Assembly: GCF_009834515.1 (NCBI RefSeq) | Contig: NZ_CP019426.1 | Span: 5,587,001-5,651,000, forward strand | Reading direction: 5' to 3' | Source of the DNA: Pseudomonas sp. R84 | GTDB taxonomy: Bacteria; Pseudomonadota; Gammaproteobacteria; Pseudomonadales; Pseudomonadaceae | Length of the DNA stretch: 64,000 bases | Part shown: positions 19,421 to 28,329 of the stretch, piece after piece | Layout: the number at the start of each line of letters is the position of its first letter | How positions within the stretch are numbered: the first letter of the stretch is position 1 | Translations under genes and position numbers: made by a program | Notes under the pieces: model-generated | Database searches by the model: none | Seen by the model: only the letters and a program-made list of their open reading frames with translations | What the model was told of the DNA's origin: nothing

Positions 19421-20763
19421 ATACGAGCCCACGGCAAAAAATCCTCATCGTCGACGACGAACCAGACATCCGCGAACTCCTGGAAATCACCCTGGGACGG
19501 ATGAAACTCGACACCTGCTGCGCACGCAATCTGGCTGAAGCCCAAGCGCTGCTCAACCGCGAGAGCTTCGATCTGTGCCTGACCGACATGCGCCTGCCCG
19601 ACGGTACCGGGCTGGAGCTGGTGCAGCATATTCAGCAACGTTATCCACAACTGCCCGTAGCGATGATCACCGCCTATGGCAGCCTGGAAACGGCCATCAA
19701 CGCCTTGAAAGCCGGGGCTTTCGACTTCCTGACCAAACCGGTCGACCTCACCCGCTTGCGAGAACTGGTCGGCGCCGCCCTGCGCATGCCGGCGGCAGGA
19801 GGCAGCTTTACAGCGATTGATCGACGCTTGCTGGGCGACTCGCCACCGATGCGCAGTCTGCGCAAGCAAATCGACAAACTCGCCCGCAGTCAGGCGCCGG
19901 TGTATATCAGTGGCGAGTCAGGCAGTGGCAAGGAACTGGTCGCTCGCCTGATCCATGAGCAAGGGCCGCGCGCCAACCAGCCGTTCGTGCCGGTCAACTG
20001 CGGAGCAATCCCTTCGGAGCTGATGGAAAGCGAATTTTTCGGTCACCGCAAAGGCAGTTTCACTGGCGCGGTCGAAGACAAGCCGGGGTTGTTCCAGGCG
20101 GCCCACGGCGGCACGTTGTTTCTCGATGAAGTGGCGGACTTGCCGTTGTCGATGCAAGTCAAACTGCTGCGGGCGATTCAGGAGAAAGCCGTGCGCAGTG
20201 TTGGCGGCCAGCAGGAAAGCGTGGTCGATGTGCGGATTCTCTGCGCCACGCACAAGGATCTCGATGCCGAGGTCGCCGCCGAACGCTTTCGTCAGGACCT
20301 TTATTACCGCTTGAACGTGATTGAACTGCGCGTGCCGTCCCTGCGCGAGCGGCGTGATGACATTGAAGTGCTGGCGGCCAATATGCTCAAGCGCTTGGCC
20401 AAGGACACCGGCCAACCGCCAGCACGACTGCATCCGCAGGCGCTGGAAGCATTGAAGAACTACCGGTTTCCGGGAAATGTTCGGGAGTTGGAGAACGTTC
20501 TCGAACGGGCGCACACCTTGTGCGAAAACCGCACGATCGAAGCTGAAGATTTACGTCTGAGCGAAGGCAACTGCGCGGCAGATGGCGGCATTGCCGATCT
20601 GACCCAGATCGACAATCTTGAGGATTATCTGGAGAACGTCGAGAGGAAGCTGATCTTGCAGGCGCTGGAGGAAACGCGCTGGAATCGCACGGCGGCGGCG
20701 CAGCGGTTGAGTCTATCGTTCAGGTCGATGCGCTACAGGCTGAAAAAATTAGGCCTGGATTGA
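19417..20763 (+). CDS. pilR: Sigma-54-dependent response regulator PilR
   Basis: This 448-residue NtrC-type activator drives pilA transcription with RpoN. The receiver domain starts KILIVDDEPDIRE, with the phosphoacceptor aspartate in LTDMRLPDG. The AAA+ domain has Walker A GESGSGKE, the sigma-54 contact loop as KGSFTGAV, and Walker B GTLFLDEVADL. A Fis-type helix-turn-helix (NRTAAAQRLSLSFRSMRYRL) is at the C terminus. The TTG at 19417 is chosen because it lies in the pilS stop (TTGA) and gives the normal short leader; longer readings add an unrelated arginine-rich extension. Confidence 0.94.
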   Translation: MNTSPRQKILIVDDEPDIRELLEITLGRMKLDTCCARNLAEAQALLNRESFDLCLTDMRLPDGTGLELVQHIQQRYPQLPVAMITAYGSLETAINALKAGAFDFLTKPVDLTRLRELVGAALRMPAAGGSFTAIDRRLLGDSPPMRSLRKQIDKLARSQAPVYISGESGSGKELVARLIHEQGPRANQPFVPVNCGAIPSELMESEFFGHRKGSFTGAVEDKPGLFQAAHGGTLFLDEVADLPLSMQVKLLRAIQEKAVRSVGGQQESVVDVRILCATHKDLDAEVAAERFRQDLYYRLNVIELRVPSLRERRDDIEVLAANMLKRLAKDTGQPPARLHPQALEALKNYRFPGNVRELENVLERAHTLCENRTIEAEDLRLSEGNCAADGGIADLTQIDNLEDYLENVERKLILQALEETRWNRTAAAQRLSLSFRSMRYRLKKLGLD

Positions 20764-20770
20764 GGACCCC

Positions 20771-20846
20771 TTCGCGAGCAGGCTCGCTCCCACACTGGAT
20801 TTTTTGAACGACCAAAATCAACTGTGGAAGCGAGCCTGCTCGCGAA
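20771..20846. repeat. REPIN: inverted pair of GAGCAGGCTCGC-type REPs
   Basis: A 24-base arm at 20771-20794 (TTCGCGAGCAGGCTCGCTCC onwards) and its reverse complement at 20823-20846 differ at one base. It lies between the convergent pilR and thiO genes, a position where it could help end both transcripts. Confidence 0.88.
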
Positions 20847-20878
20847 AGCGATTTGCCAGGCTCCAGAGATATACCTGA

Positions 20879-21979
20879 CTAAATCCGGCCCTCGGGCGCA
20901 TACGGCGCCGGATCAATAATCGGCGCCCTTCCCAGCATCACATCGGCAAACAACTGGCACGACGCCGGCGCCAGCACCAGCCCATTGCGGTAATGCCCGC
21001 AGTTCAGCCACAACCCGTCAAACCCCGGCACCCGGCCAATATACGGAATGCCCTCCGGCGACCCCGGACGCAACCCCGCCCAGTGCCCGACCACTTCGGC
21101 ATCGGCCAACGCTGGCAATAACTCCACTGCCGAAGCCTTGAGACTTTCCAGCGCCACATCGGTCGGCGTCTTGTCGTAACCTTCGTGCTCCAGCGTGCTG
21201 CCGATCAGGATATGCCCGTCACGACGTGGAATCGCATAACGACCCTTGGCCAAGACCATGCTCGGCAAAAAGTCCGCTGCGCACTTGTAGAGAATCATCT
21301 GGCCTTTGACTGGTTCGACCGGCAGCGTCAGATCCAGCGTCTTGAGTAGATCGCCGCTCCACGCACCGGCCGTCAGCACGACCTGATCACCTTTGATCAC
21401 GCCGTTGGAGGTTTCGACACCGACGACCTGTGCGCCCTCACGGACGAACCCGCTGACCTCGCACTGTTCGTGAATCGTCACGTTCGGCAGTGCCTGCAAC
21501 GCCGCTTTCAGCGACTTCACCAGACGCGGATTGCGTACGTTGGCGACATCGGCCATGTAGATCGCCCGCGCGAACCCGCCACCGAGCACCGGCACCGCAT
21601 CATGCGCCGCCGAGATATCCACAGCCCGCAACGGGCGATTTTCCCGATCGGCCCACGCCAGTGCCTCGGCTTCATCGTCCAGGTCCAGCCAGTACAGGCC
21701 GGTGGTATGAACTTCAGGATCAACCCCGGTATCGGCAAACAAACGCTCGCCGAGCTGTGGATAAAAGTCCTGCGACCAGTGCGCCAGTGCGGTAACCGCC
21801 GGGCTGTAGCGCCACGGATACAACGGCGAAACGATACCGCCGCCCGCCCAGGACGATTCCTGGCCGAGGTTCGAGCGATCGAGCAGCACCACGCTGCGTA
21901 CTTCGGAGGCGAGGTTGTAGGCGGTCAGCAGGCCAATCACCCCGCCACCGACAATCACCACTTGCTGTTGCCTGGTCAT
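20879..21979 (-). CDS. thiO: Glycine oxidase ThiO
   Basis: This 366-residue FAD enzyme (DAO family) oxidises glycine to the imine used to build the thiazole ring of thiamine. The FAD motif is VVIVGGGVIGLLTAYNLA at the N terminus. The C-terminal family segments LRPGSPEGIPYIG and GHYRNGLVLAP match glycine oxidases. The ATG at 21979 is preferred; the longer reading lacks the FAD motif near its start. No TPP riboswitch or other thi gene is visible next to it. It sits between pilR and pilE. Confidence 0.92.
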   Translation of the reverse strand: MTRQQQVVIVGGGVIGLLTAYNLASEVRSVVLLDRSNLGQESSWAGGGIVSPLYPWRYSPAVTALAHWSQDFYPQLGERLFADTGVDPEVHTTGLYWLDLDDEAEALAWADRENRPLRAVDISAAHDAVPVLGGGFARAIYMADVANVRNPRLVKSLKAALQALPNVTIHEQCEVSGFVREGAQVVGVETSNGVIKGDQVVLTAGAWSGDLLKTLDLTLPVEPVKGQMILYKCAADFLPSMVLAKGRYAIPRRDGHILIGSTLEHEGYDKTPTDVALESLKASAVELLPALADAEVVGHWAGLRPGSPEGIPYIGRVPGFDGLWLNCGHYRNGLVLAPASCQLFADVMLGRAPIIDPAPYAPEGRI

Positions 21980-22036
21980 GTTTGTTCCAACCGTAAAAAA
22001 GACAGTAGGCGCAAAAGGCACCCGAAAGTAAGCGCC

Positions 22037-22438
22037 TCAGCGGCCCCAGCAATCCTTGGTGGTCAGCCCGGTGGTCGCGTTGTTCATGCTGCGGACACCG
22101 GTGTTGGTCAGGGTGAAATCCCCGCACTTGTCGGTGGCCATGGAGGTACCCGCTTTACGGGTAGCGGTCAGCAGGAAAGTCTGGTCAGCGACGGTCGGGG
22201 TAAGGGTGTAGAAATCATTACCCGTGCTCAGACCGGTGATGCCGGTGTAGACATTGTTCTTGGTGTAGAAACGCTCGAGGCTCTGTGCCTGCTCCGAGAG
22301 CAGCGATACCACTTCGGCGCGGCGGCCCTTTTTCAGGTACTCGGTATAACTCGGTGCGGCGATGGTGATGACGATCCCGATGATCGCAATCACGATCATG
22401 ATTTCGATCAGGGTGAAACCACGGTTGGATCTGCGCAT
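22037..22438 (-). CDS. pilE: Minor type IV pilin PilE
   Basis: This 133-residue minor pilin has a short leader RRSNRG followed by F+1 and the class III methylation motif FTLIEIMIVIAIIGIV with glutamate at +5; PilD should cleave after the glycine. The body is a small globular pilin domain with cysteines in TDKCGDFTL and KDCWGR that may form the D-region disulphide. It is the last gene of the fimU-pilV-W-X-Y1-E operon and lies 15 bases after pilY1. There is no pilY2 between them. Confidence 0.93.
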   Translation of the reverse strand: MRRSNRGFTLIEIMIVIAIIGIVITIAAPSYTEYLKKGRRAEVVSLLSEQAQSLERFYTKNNVYTGITGLSTGNDFYTLTPTVADQTFLLTATRKAGTSMATDKCGDFTLTNTGVRSMNNATTGLTTKDCWGR

Positions 22439-22453
22439 GCCTCAAACTCTCAC

Positions 22454-25400
22454 TTACTGTATTTGTCGCCACATGATACGACGGCTGCCACCGCCGCTCT
22501 TTTCATTGATTATCGTGAGCTTTCCACTGGTGTCATTCACTCCCTTTTTCGTAGCATTCGGGTTTATAAACGCCACGTTCGGAATGCCGTCAGCGAAACT
22601 CACGCCGCTGGAGATTGAGTCATTGCTGTCGACCAAACTATCGCCACCGGTATCAATCACCGCATAGTTGAGCATCTTACCGCTGAACGCCTCGAGTTCG
22701 ACCAACTTGCCCGTACCAAAACTCGCACAAGGATCGGTGGTATCGACAATGGCCGTGGTGAAGACGATACGGCCAAGCACGATATTCGCTTGATTGATCA
22801 CCCGTTCGCCGGTCAACACGTTGTTGTAGACCAATGGCAGGTACCAGCCCTTCTCCCCAGGATATGTCGTGTCATTTTGCGTCGTGGTCAGAAACTGCCC
22901 GGAGCTGCCAGAAAATGATCCGGTAATCGCCTGCGCCTGCAAACTGCTGACGGTGATGTTCCCTGAACCGCCATCGGCATCCCATACCGAATAGAACGCC
23001 TGCAAATCCTTGTTGGTCTTGTCGGCCGTTTCATTGAATTTGCCGGTGCCGACAAAGATCTGTTTGCCGCCCAATGCGTTATCCGCCAGCAGCGGCTGCG
23101 CGGTAATCGGCTGTGTCGCCCCGCCCGCCGTGGTGAACAGCGGTTTACCGGAAAACGCCACGCCCCAGCTGTCCGTCGATGTCGCGCTCAGATCGAATTT
23201 CCACAACCGCCCTTTCAAGTCGCCGCCGTAAGCGGCCTGCACGACATTCTGCGAGTTGACCTTGAGTTTTACCGAAGACAAACCGTTGGTGGTTTCGGTG
23301 CTGTCGATAACGACTTTCTTGATCAACGAACCGTCAAGCGCGTCCAGCACGTAAAGGGCCGCTACGCCTGAATTGCTGCCGTAGCCATTGGCAATGAAGG
23401 TAGCCCAACGCCCATTGGCCAAGCGTGCCACTTCCGGGCGGGCGTAGGCGTAACCCAGATCATTGAATACGTTTGCAGTACTGGCGGTGGCCGGCGCGCT
23501 GACCTCCCACAAAGCCTTGATCACGTTGCCCGCAGAGGCATCAAACAGTTGCAGCCCATAAAAGGTTTTACCACCGGCACCGGTGCCGCCAATGGCGAGA
23601 GTTTTCCAGGCCGTGCCGGATTGCGCGTCGAACACCCCAACTTGACCGTCCACCAAAAACTTGTGGCTGACACCGTTGATGTACAAGGGATCGGCAATCA
23701 ACCGCAAAGACGGCAATACGCTGGAGGGCATATAGGCGTAGCGGCGTGTGCCGTTGGACGAATTGATAACGCTGACGAATCCGTCGTTGGCATTCACCAC
23801 CAGACTGGGGTTCATGTTCGCCGCTTTAGTGGTCAGGTAAGAGGTGTAAGTGCTATCGCCGGACAAATCGGAAGCGGTTTTATCTGAAGGCGACGCCAAC
23901 ACCAGTGGAGAGTTGATGATATCGCCGAGCAAAACATTGCGTACCTTAAGCCCGGTTTTGTTGGTGCCTTTGCTCCACTCCACCAGGTCATTGCCGGTAA
24001 TACCCGTGGGCAGACTCTGGCTGATTGTCGTCTGCTGCGCAGGGGAAAAGTTACCGTAAGTCAGCGTCACGGCGGCGCTGCTCGTGGTGTTCCATGATTG
24101 GTACGTCGGCGCAGTCGCCCCCGGCACTATGGTTGTGTCAGTCGTCCAGAGTGCGGTCGAAGTATTCACAACCCCGGCCGACGTAAAACCGAAAGACTTG
24201 ATGGTGCCTCGCCAATCCTTGGGATCATAAGTGGTTTGGTAAAAACTGCTGCCACTGGTGAGTGTGCCAACGCTGGCAACAGCTGCGCCGCCGGAGCCAG
24301 CCTTGGAGGTGATGTCACTCAACGCCGACGACAAGACTGCGTTAAGACCCGTGCTGTCGGTCGCCTGGTAATACTTGCCCTGCCCATAACTGGCGGCGTC
24401 AGACAACATGTCGTTATCCGCAGCGAACCCTACTGTGTAGGTGTTCATGTTCTGCTTGGGAAAATCCACCGCGTTCCAGCTCTTGCCCGCCGCGTCCGTA
24501 CCGGTCGAACGCATGTCGATGTCAAAGGCAAACTTGGCGATGTCATCCAGATACAGCGTATCTCCTTCGTTGTCGCCATTGAGGTTGTTGCCGTCATTGT
24601 TGACGCCATCCCAGTTCGGCAAACGGCTGCCGCCCAACGGGTCGTTAGTCGGGAAGGTTCGGTCGAAAGTCGGCAAGCCATCGGTTATCACCACACCATA
24701 GTTCTTCTGACAGCGGTACTGAATCGGGCTGGTATAGGTGCTCGGCGTGCTGTTGTAGTACGGCGCCATGCCGCGCATGTAGCGAGTGATCTCGTAATAG
24801 GTTTCTGCCAACGGTGTGTTGGCCACGGCGCTCAAGCCGTTGATCGAGGAGATCAGCGCGTTGTAGTTGGCGTCAGCCTGGGCCTGAGTCACGCTGCCGG
24901 ACACCGGTGACAGATCGCTGATCGCACGGGCAATGAAACCACCATTCCCCGAGTTGTTGCTGGTGGCCGGATTGAACGTCGACAGGCCGATACGCAACGT
25001 TCGGTTACTGCTTACCAGCGCAGTGGAGACATTGCGTGCGACGTTGATGCGATAGTCGTTGGGAATCACCCCGGTGGTGAAATCGCGCGTGCCGTTGTTG
25101 ATGGCCAGGCCGACCACATAGGAAATGTAATCCCCGGAATAACGCGTGTTGCCGCTGCCCACCGGATCGGGCAGCTTCAGACACAACGGCGCAAGACTGT
25201 TGTTGTAGAACGCATAGGCGCCGCCGGAACAGCCTGATGTCGGCAGGCTCGACAGAAAGATCGTGTCGCCGGTGATCGTCGTCGAACTCAGGCACAAGCC
25301 CAGCAAGGCGTTGCATTGCCGAGCCGGCGTGCGATCAGCCGTCGGATCGAATCCGGCCGCATAAATAATGCTGTTCATACTCCCCGAATCGTCGATCAGC

Positions 25401-25537
25401 AGCATGACGTTGGGTGGCACCGCCGCCGCACTCAACAGCGGTGAATCGGAGGGCGTGAACGCATACGCCGGTGCCGCCAGATAAAAGCTCAGCAGCATGC
25501 CGATCAGCAGAGACATGCATCGCTCAATACTTCGCAT
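22454..25537 (-). CDS. pilY1: Type IV pilus tip adhesin/assembly protein PilY1
   Basis: This 1027-residue secreted protein carries a signal peptide (SLLIGMLLSFYLAAPAYAF). Its N-terminal von Willebrand A domain holds an intact MIDAS start (LLIDDSGSMNS), and its C-terminal part is the propeller that mediates pilus extension, mechanosensing and adhesion in P. aeruginosa. I chose the ATG at 25537 because it begins the signal peptide; it overlaps the pilX stop by 14 bases. Length is close to that of the P. aeruginosa protein. An exact calcium-loop assignment is not possible by eye. Confidence 0.93.
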   Translation of the reverse strand: MRSIERCMSLLIGMLLSFYLAAPAYAFTPSDSPLLSAAAVPPNVMLLIDDSGSMNSIIYAAGFDPTADRTPARQCNALLGLCLSSTTITGDTIFLSSLPTSGCSGGAYAFYNNSLAPLCLKLPDPVGSGNTRYSGDYISYVVGLAINNGTRDFTTGVIPNDYRINVARNVSTALVSSNRTLRIGLSTFNPATSNNSGNGGFIARAISDLSPVSGSVTQAQADANYNALISSINGLSAVANTPLAETYYEITRYMRGMAPYYNSTPSTYTSPIQYRCQKNYGVVITDGLPTFDRTFPTNDPLGGSRLPNWDGVNNDGNNLNGDNEGDTLYLDDIAKFAFDIDMRSTGTDAAGKSWNAVDFPKQNMNTYTVGFAADNDMLSDAASYGQGKYYQATDSTGLNAVLSSALSDITSKAGSGGAAVASVGTLTSGSSFYQTTYDPKDWRGTIKSFGFTSAGVVNTSTALWTTDTTIVPGATAPTYQSWNTTSSAAVTLTYGNFSPAQQTTISQSLPTGITGNDLVEWSKGTNKTGLKVRNVLLGDIINSPLVLASPSDKTASDLSGDSTYTSYLTTKAANMNPSLVVNANDGFVSVINSSNGTRRYAYMPSSVLPSLRLIADPLYINGVSHKFLVDGQVGVFDAQSGTAWKTLAIGGTGAGGKTFYGLQLFDASAGNVIKALWEVSAPATASTANVFNDLGYAYARPEVARLANGRWATFIANGYGSNSGVAALYVLDALDGSLIKKVVIDSTETTNGLSSVKLKVNSQNVVQAAYGGDLKGRLWKFDLSATSTDSWGVAFSGKPLFTTAGGATQPITAQPLLADNALGGKQIFVGTGKFNETADKTNKDLQAFYSVWDADGGSGNITVSSLQAQAITGSFSGSSGQFLTTTQNDTTYPGEKGWYLPLVYNNVLTGERVINQANIVLGRIVFTTAIVDTTDPCASFGTGKLVELEAFSGKMLNYAVIDTGGDSLVDSNDSISSGVSFADGIPNVAFINPNATKKGVNDTSGKLTIINEKSGGGSRRIMWRQIQ

Positions 25538-26003
25538 AAACACTCTCCACCACGCTACGCGAAGTGCCGGCGATGCCGACCGCTGTAATCCGATACAACG
25601 TCGCCGAGGTATTGCTCGGCACATTCACCGCCGTCAACGTGGTGCCGATATTCTGCACACCATAGAAACCATTGCCGGCGGCGATCCACGTCACCCCGGA
25701 GGTCGAATTGAGCCCCGCAGCGCTGACCACCGAGGACTCCGCTGGCGGCGCGCATTGCGTGATACCGCTGCACACAGCCAACGAATAACTGTCCAGTTGC
25801 ACCGCACTTTCGCCAATGCGCAACGCCGCTTCAGCAGTCTGGAACGATTGATTGCGCAGGCTCACGCTGCCGGCCATTTTTTCCTGCAGGTTGGCGCTCT
25901 GCATCGACGACAGACCAATCAGGGTCAGCAACAACAGGAATACCAGACTGACCAGCAAGACCATGCCGTGCTGCGCCTGACGGGTGTGGAGAGTCATCCT
26001 CAT
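25524..26003 (-). CDS. pilX: Minor type IV pilin PilX
   Basis: This 159-residue pilin-like protein carries the hydrophobic N-terminal segment GMVLLVSLVFLLLLTLIGL after a basic leader. PilX proteins often lack the usual E5 of other pilins. Here the +5 position after the probable glycine cleavage site is a valine-leucine region, which fits PilX rather than PilV or FimU. I chose the ATG at 26003, which has the ribosome site GAGGGG; a GTG at 26018 overlaps the pilW stop and is a possible alternative. It is in the operon between pilW and pilY1. Confidence 0.88.
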   Translation of the reverse strand: MRMTLHTRQAQHGMVLLVSLVFLLLLTLIGLSSMQSANLQEKMAGSVSLRNQSFQTAEAALRIGESAVQLDSYSLAVCSGITQCAPPAESSVVSAAGLNSTSGVTWIAAGNGFYGVQNIGTTLTAVNVPSNTSATLYRITAVGIAGTSRSVVESVYAKY

Positions 26004-26014
26004 CGCCGCGCCCC

Positions 26015-26728
26015 TCACTGCAAGCGGTTGCGCAAAGCGGCAACCACGTTGAAGGTTTGACTGCGCACCCGATTGTTCGGATCGTTGAGGGTCAGGCTCA
26101 GGCGCACACTGCGGATGCGCGCCGGATCACTGGGGTTGGCGCTGTAAGTCGAAGCGGCCACATCAGTCGCGGAACTGGCTAGACCAAACGTCACGTTGAA
26201 CGCACTGACGTTGTTCACCAGCACCTGCTGCGCAGGATTGCCGCTGCCGGTGCCCATGAGAATCTGATTGTTGCTGAAGCTGTAGATCAGACGCCGGATC
26301 GGGAACGCGATCTGCCCGCTCGCCGGGGATCGCAAGCCGGTATAGGCCGTCGCACTGTTGCGGCAATCGGAGAGCACCGTCCAGATTGGCGTCCCGCCGC
26401 CGCTGCCGATATCGGCGGTGACCAGCGTCAGTTTGAGGTTGGCATTGTCCCAGTTGATCGGGGTGACTTGCGCAGCGTTGAAATCGCCTGCCGAGCTCGA
26501 ATCGGTGATGCTGCCAAGACAGCCGAACATCCCGACCATGCGAATTTCCTGAATCATTTTGCTCAAGACAAAACGCGCGTCTTCCTGTATCGCGGCGGCA
26601 CTGTTCTGGCTGACATAGGTATTTTTCGCCGCGATGAAAATCTGCACCACGCCCAGCACCACGATCAGCCCCAATGCCAAAGCGATAAGTAATTCGATCA
26701 GACCGAATCCACGCTGATGGCGCTTCAT
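26015..26728 (-). CDS. pilW: Minor type IV pilin PilW
   Basis: This 237-residue minor pilin starts MKRHQRGFGLIELLIALALG, with glycine before the F+1 and E+5 in the helix. It is the largest minor pilin here, as expected for PilW. The reading frame can be extended far upstream through pilV, but that is a shadow of pilV. Start and stop overlap pilV and pilX by a few bases. Confidence 0.92.
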   Translation of the reverse strand: MKRHQRGFGLIELLIALALGLIVVLGVVQIFIAAKNTYVSQNSAAAIQEDARFVLSKMIQEIRMVGMFGCLGSITDSSSAGDFNAAQVTPINWDNANLKLTLVTADIGSGGGTPIWTVLSDCRNSATAYTGLRSPASGQIAFPIRRLIYSFSNNQILMGTGSGNPAQQVLVNNVSAFNVTFGLASSATDVAASTYSANPSDPARIRSVRLSLTLNDPNNRVRSQTFNVVAALRNRLQ

Positions 26729-27174
26729 GGTGTGGCCACCGGGTCGACTGCGGCGCGACTGCTCAGGACGAAACTGCGTTGAGCGCTGGCGGTGTTGGCT
26801 GCCCGTGCATCGCTCCAGGTGATCGTTATGGTGTAGACCCGCTGATTGAGGGTGATGCTGCCGGTCGCCGTCGGCCCGCCGAAATTGATGATATTGGTCG
26901 AAAAATCGTAGAGATCCTGATCCCGCGCAACGCTGAGATTGCCCGAGGCCGGAGGTGTGACGGTGTAGTCGGCGCCAGAGTTGGCGCGGATGCGGTCCAT
27001 CATGTCGTAGGCGATGAAACTGGCCTGACTGGTCATCCGTGAACTGTCGGTGTACTTCAGCGCATTCAGTTGTACGGCCGCCGCCCCCAGCAGCCCGACC
27101 GTCAGAATCAGCAACGCGACCAGCACTTCGATCAGCGTCATACCCTGCTGTGCGTGTTGACTCCCTGCCCTCAT
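26725..27174 (-). CDS. pilV: Minor type IV pilin PilV
   Basis: This 149-residue minor pilin has the leader MRAGSQHAQQG and mature start MTLIEVLVALLILTVGLLG, with E5 present. The ATG at 27174 overlaps the fimU stop by 4 bases (ATGA), and its end overlaps pilW by 4 bases, so the operon is tightly coupled. It is a component of the priming complex at the pilus tip. Confidence 0.92.
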   Translation of the reverse strand: MRAGSQHAQQGMTLIEVLVALLILTVGLLGAAAVQLNALKYTDSSRMTSQASFIAYDMMDRIRANSGADYTVTPPASGNLSVARDQDLYDFSTNIINFGGPTATGSITLNQRVYTITITWSDARAANTASAQRSFVLSSRAAVDPVATP

Positions 27175-27644
27175 CCGCAAGTTCCACCCAATTGAATTCG
27201 TCCGTTCAAACACACGTTCAGCGTCCTGCTTTGCGTTCCCAACGTGTAACTGATGACCACCGCCGTCGACGGTGCTGCCAGACCGCCGAGGTTGTTGAAA
27301 TCCAGTGCGGTCACTCCTGAGGTTAGCGTCAGAGTTGCGCCGCTGCTCATTGCGGGAACAACCCGCAACACATTGGCCGGAGTGCCAGTACTGTCATAGA
27401 CCGCCAGTTCACCGTTCCAGACGCTGCCGCCAGCGGTCGGGCGCAGGCGCAGGGTGGTGCCACGGTTGATGGCTTCGAGCCTGGCGAAATTGATTGCCCG
27501 TTGCAGGTCGCCCATTTCGGTATCGGCCTTGCTGCCCTGTACCGAACGGGTGAACGCCGGCACCGCCAGAGTGATCAGGATCACGAAGATCGCGACCGCA
27601 ACCAACAACTCGATCAGCGTGAAACCTTTTGTACGAAGATCCAT
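27171..27644 (-). CDS. fimU: Minor pseudopilin FimU (GspH/FimT family)
   Basis: This 157-residue protein begins MDLRTKGFTLIELLVAVAIF, a canonical pilin leader, and continues with the GspH domain (ARLEAINRGTTLRLRP). The cysteine near the C terminus (LNVCLNGRIQLGGTCG) is typical of FimU. It is the first gene of the minus-strand operon. The ATG at 27644 excludes a longer upstream reading. The first position after the leader glycine is phenylalanine, as PilD requires. Confidence 0.9.
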   Translation of the reverse strand: MDLRTKGFTLIELLVAVAIFVILITLAVPAFTRSVQGSKADTEMGDLQRAINFARLEAINRGTTLRLRPTAGGSVWNGELAVYDSTGTPANVLRVVPAMSSGATLTLTSGVTALDFNNLGGLAAPSTAVVISYTLGTQSRTLNVCLNGRIQLGGTCG

Positions 27645-27774
27645 CGATGCCCTCCGTTGCCGTCGGCTATACCTGCTTCTACACGCTAGAACATTCAACC
27701 GACCCGCGTCGGTTGATTGGCCCTGCCCGGCACCCCGAGCGCGCCGTTCATCACACTCCACGGAGGGAGTTTTC

Positions 27775-28329
27775 ATGCCGCAACAGGGTTTCAGCCTGAT
27801 CGAACTGCTTATGGGACTGGCGATTGGCGTAATTGTTCTGCTGCTGGTCAGTCCGGCGTTTGCCACATTCAGAGAATCGAACCATCGGGACCAGGCTGCG
27901 CAATCCTTGCTCGACGGCCTGCGTAACGCTCGCACCCTGGCCATCACGCGCAATCAGAGCGTGGTGATTCATGGCATCAACGGCGAATGGAGTCAGGGCT
28001 GGCGGATCATTCTGGATATCAGCGGCAAAGGGCCGAAGGACAGCAGCAATCCGCTGCTGCAAGAGCGTGCAAGTGACACGCAGGTGCCGATTGTCGGCAA
28101 TTGGTCGGTGAGTCGTTACGTACGCTTCAGCAGTCTGGGACAACCGCTGATGCCCGGGCGGGCGTTTCAGGCAGGGACATTACACGTCTGTTCGGCTCGC
28201 GAGCCGGTCAGTCAGCGCCAGATTGTGCTGGCGGCGACCGGTCGCGTGCGCCTGAACAGCCAAGAGACTGAGCAGGCGCTGTGTCAAAAAACCGAAAACG
28301 TCAGATCGAACGTACGCGCAGCTCTTTAG
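27775..28329 (+). CDS. fimT: FimT/GspH-family minor pilin-like protein
   Basis: This 184-residue protein starts [18 protein letters not shown] with an intact pilin leader, and the GspH domain is recognisable ([20 protein letters not shown]). FimT resembles FimU and is implicated in DNA uptake in related bacteria. It points away from fimU across a 130-base gap. Its last 29 bases overlap the 3' end of ispH on the opposite strand. The product is a little long, and its final dozen residues ([11 protein letters not shown]) lie wholly within the ispH coding region. Confidence 0.86.
   Translation: MPQQGFSLIELLMGLAIGVIVLLLVSPAFATFRESNHRDQAAQSLLDGLRNARTLAITRNQSVVIHGINGEWSQGWRIILDISGKGPKDSSNPLLQERASDTQVPIVGNWSVSRYVRFSSLGQPLMPGRAFQAGTLHVCSAREPVSQRQIVLAATGRVRLNSQETEQALCQKTENVRSNVRAAL

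Noticed and set aside
20879-22030. Search for a TPP riboswitch before thiO
   Set aside because: The 57-base upstream gap is too short and lacks the conserved CUGAGA element.
26015-27187. A pilW reading extended to 390 codons
   Set aside because: The extra N-terminal part is a frame shadow of pilV; the pilin leader of pilW starts at 26728.
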